Part shown: positions 62,723 through 64,000 of the stretch, piece after piece | Layout of the letters: each line of letters opens with the position of its first letter | Position numbering within the stretch: position 1 is the stretch's first letter | Source: Wurfbainia villosa | Lineage: Eukaryota > Streptophyta > Magnoliopsida > Zingiberales > Zingiberaceae | Assembly: GCA_025175895.1 (NCBI GenBank) | Contig: CM046003.1 | Location: 26,061,245-26,125,244, forward strand | Direction: 5' to 3' | DNA: 64,000 nucleotides | Program-made: the position numbers and the translations under genes | The notes under the pieces: generated by a model | Seen by the model: only the letters and a program-made list of their open reading frames with translations | Databases searched by the model: none | What the model was told of the DNA's origin: nothing

Positions 62723-63787
62723 TGTTGGTGCAGGGGCACTAGATAATCGAACCTGTGTTTTGATTATGGCAAAGACACAAAGTTAAGTTTATATTGTTAT
62801 CTCACGAGCTAAATCAAGTGTGCAGAAAAGTACTAAAGCTGGAGCTGAAGGCTAGCGACACCCGGAGGAAGCCGTGGTGGTCGGGCGACACTTGAGTGAA
62901 TTCGGAGGGAGCCGAAGGAATCGAGTGAAAGGCCAGAAGCGAGAGCTACTATCGAGGTAAGCTCGTGTGAGTGAGAGATTGTAAGGTCGTGTCCTCTTTA
63001 CGGGGATGACCGTAGGCGACGATTCGACTAAGACTTCCTGTGGAAGGTCTAGGTCGAGATCGGACGGTTAGAAACCGTCGTATTTATCATTTTCCGAGCT
63101 AATCTCTTACTGCATGGAAGTGGCCGGTGAATGATCACTGGACATTGGCGATCAAGCTTATCGCTGATCGATGAGATGCATCGATCGTCATCACCGACGA
63201 TGAGAGGCATCGATCGGATGATGGCGCGATTCGCTAGGTCAAAACGGATACGCTTGACGCGCCAGCGATAAAAATTTGGAAAAATTCATGATCCGCTCCA
63301 AAGAAATAGGAGACAAATTCAGAGGCTAAAGTCTATAAAAGGAGGAGGATTCATCTCCAAATCACATCAATTATTCATCAAGTGCTCCTACAACGCCAAC
63401 GCTTCAACACCGTCATAACGCCAACGCGACGCCAAGTTTTGATCTTCTTCGTCGGCAGCAGATTCAAGTAATATTTTTGATATTATATTCTGTATTTTTA
63501 TCTTCATAACGAGGTAAGGTAGGCTTGTTGCCTCATCCTCGTGTATTCGGTTTTTGTAATCGTTGTCTCCTACCTCCAACGAGGAGGAGACGTTTTAGTG
63601 CTTTGCCCTCCGTACGTGGTCTAGGACCGATAGGGCCTTGGAGTAGCAACCGCTGGGTTGTGAACCAAGTAAAATAAACGTGTTCATTTATTTTCCACTG
63701 TGCTTACTTTGCGTATCGAACGAACGAAAAAGAAAAGATTTACGATCGCTATTCACCCCCCCTCTAGCGACGCTTCTCGATCCAACA
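62723..63787 (+). mobile_element. Copia-4 5' LTR
   Basis: 1065 bp, from TGTTGGTGCAGGGGCACTAG to CGATCCAACA, the family of the solo LTR at 19611-20739. Its U3 has CGATCG-type words (63130-63240) rather than CAGTCGACTG. It has TATAAAA (63334-63340) and the hairpin block at 63637-63669. The small ORFs over it are not genes. Confidence 0.9.
63637..63669 (+). ncRNA. Predicted LTR hairpin with AGTA/GAA internal loop (Copia-4)
   Basis: Outer stem CTTGG/CCAAG, internal loop AGTA/GAA, inner stem GCAACC/GGTTGT (one wobble), loop GCTG. Confidence 0.6.
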
Positions 63788-63789
63788 AT

Positions 63790-64000
63790 TGGTATCAGAG
63801 CGGGGGCGCTAAGATTTGGTGAAACCACCAATCTAGCACGTTTTGGTTTTATTTTCGTATTTTTCGATTCGTATATTTCTTAGGTTTTTGTTTCCCGCAC
63901 TACTAATCCAAGACCAAGTCTTGGTACATAGTTTTTTGTTGTGTTTTTGCAAGTACTAATCTCCTTCGGAGTACCTCACGATCAAACGAGCATAACTTTT
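63790..64000 (+). mobile_element. Copia-4 primer-binding site and start of its interior
   Basis: TGGTATCAGAGCG at 63790 follows the LTR end. The leader then reads GGGGCGCTAAGATTTGGTG, like the leaders of Copia-2 and Copia-3. The window ends before any gag. Confidence 0.85.

Overview
The window is repeat-dense chromosomal DNA from a flowering plant. I infer this from plant-type LTR retrotransposons (Ty1/copia of SIRE-like type and Ty3/gypsy of the TAT type), a CACTA DNA transposon, primer-binding sites complementary to initiator methionine tRNA, and a captured exon of a plastid-type 20 kDa co-chaperonin. I cannot name the species. I see no intact host gene, tRNA, rRNA or CRISPR array. Nearly all of the 64 kb is transposons inserted into transposons. 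Names such as Copia-1 or TRG-3 are my own working labels.

Layout. 1-45: edge of an unrelated LTR. 46-9349: Copia-1 (minus strand), a SIRE-like element cut in gag by a 4.76-kb CACTA transposon (2172-6929) with a 3-bp target duplication; Copia-1 itself sits in a gypsy LTR. 9350-15681: TAT-1, a gypsy/TAT element without gag-pol but with the antisense ORF typical of that lineage. 15740-20775: TRG-1 (minus), the 3' half of a Gag-only element, holding a solo LTR (19611-20739). About 20785-25590: TAT-2, a decayed gypsy pol plus antisense ORF. 25590-27518: two LTR fragments. 27519-30837: TRG-2 (minus), Gag-only. 30838-41578: Copia-2, interrupted in its 5' LTR by TRG-3 (31695-38507), a complete Gag-only element with target duplication CTGAG and a long open gag. 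41579-42733: partial LTR-B. 42734-62722: TRG-4, an LTR-gag-LTR-gag tandem, interrupted by a solo LTR (43259-44741) and by Copia-3 (45514-55848), a full-length but mutated SIRE-like element. 62723-64000: 5' end of Copia-4.

How the parts relate. The Gag-only elements (TRG-1 to TRG-4) carry LTRs, a primer-binding site, a polypurine tract and a two-zinc-knuckle Gag, but no protease, integrase or reverse transcriptase. They would need enzymes from relatives; Copia-1 shares their LTR plan and is the best candidate helper type seen here.

The most interesting signals are RNA-level. A hairpin near the 3' end of the LTRs recurs across several families, with covarying stems and a near-invariant AGTA/GAA internal loop, the consensus of the loop E (bulged-G) RNA motif. 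A second hairpin recurs in the 3' non-coding region of the Gag-only elements. Also notable are palindromic CAGTCGACTG arrays upstream of the TATA box in unrelated LTR families, a long non-coding spacer between gag and pol in Copia-2/3, and gene capture by the CACTA element.
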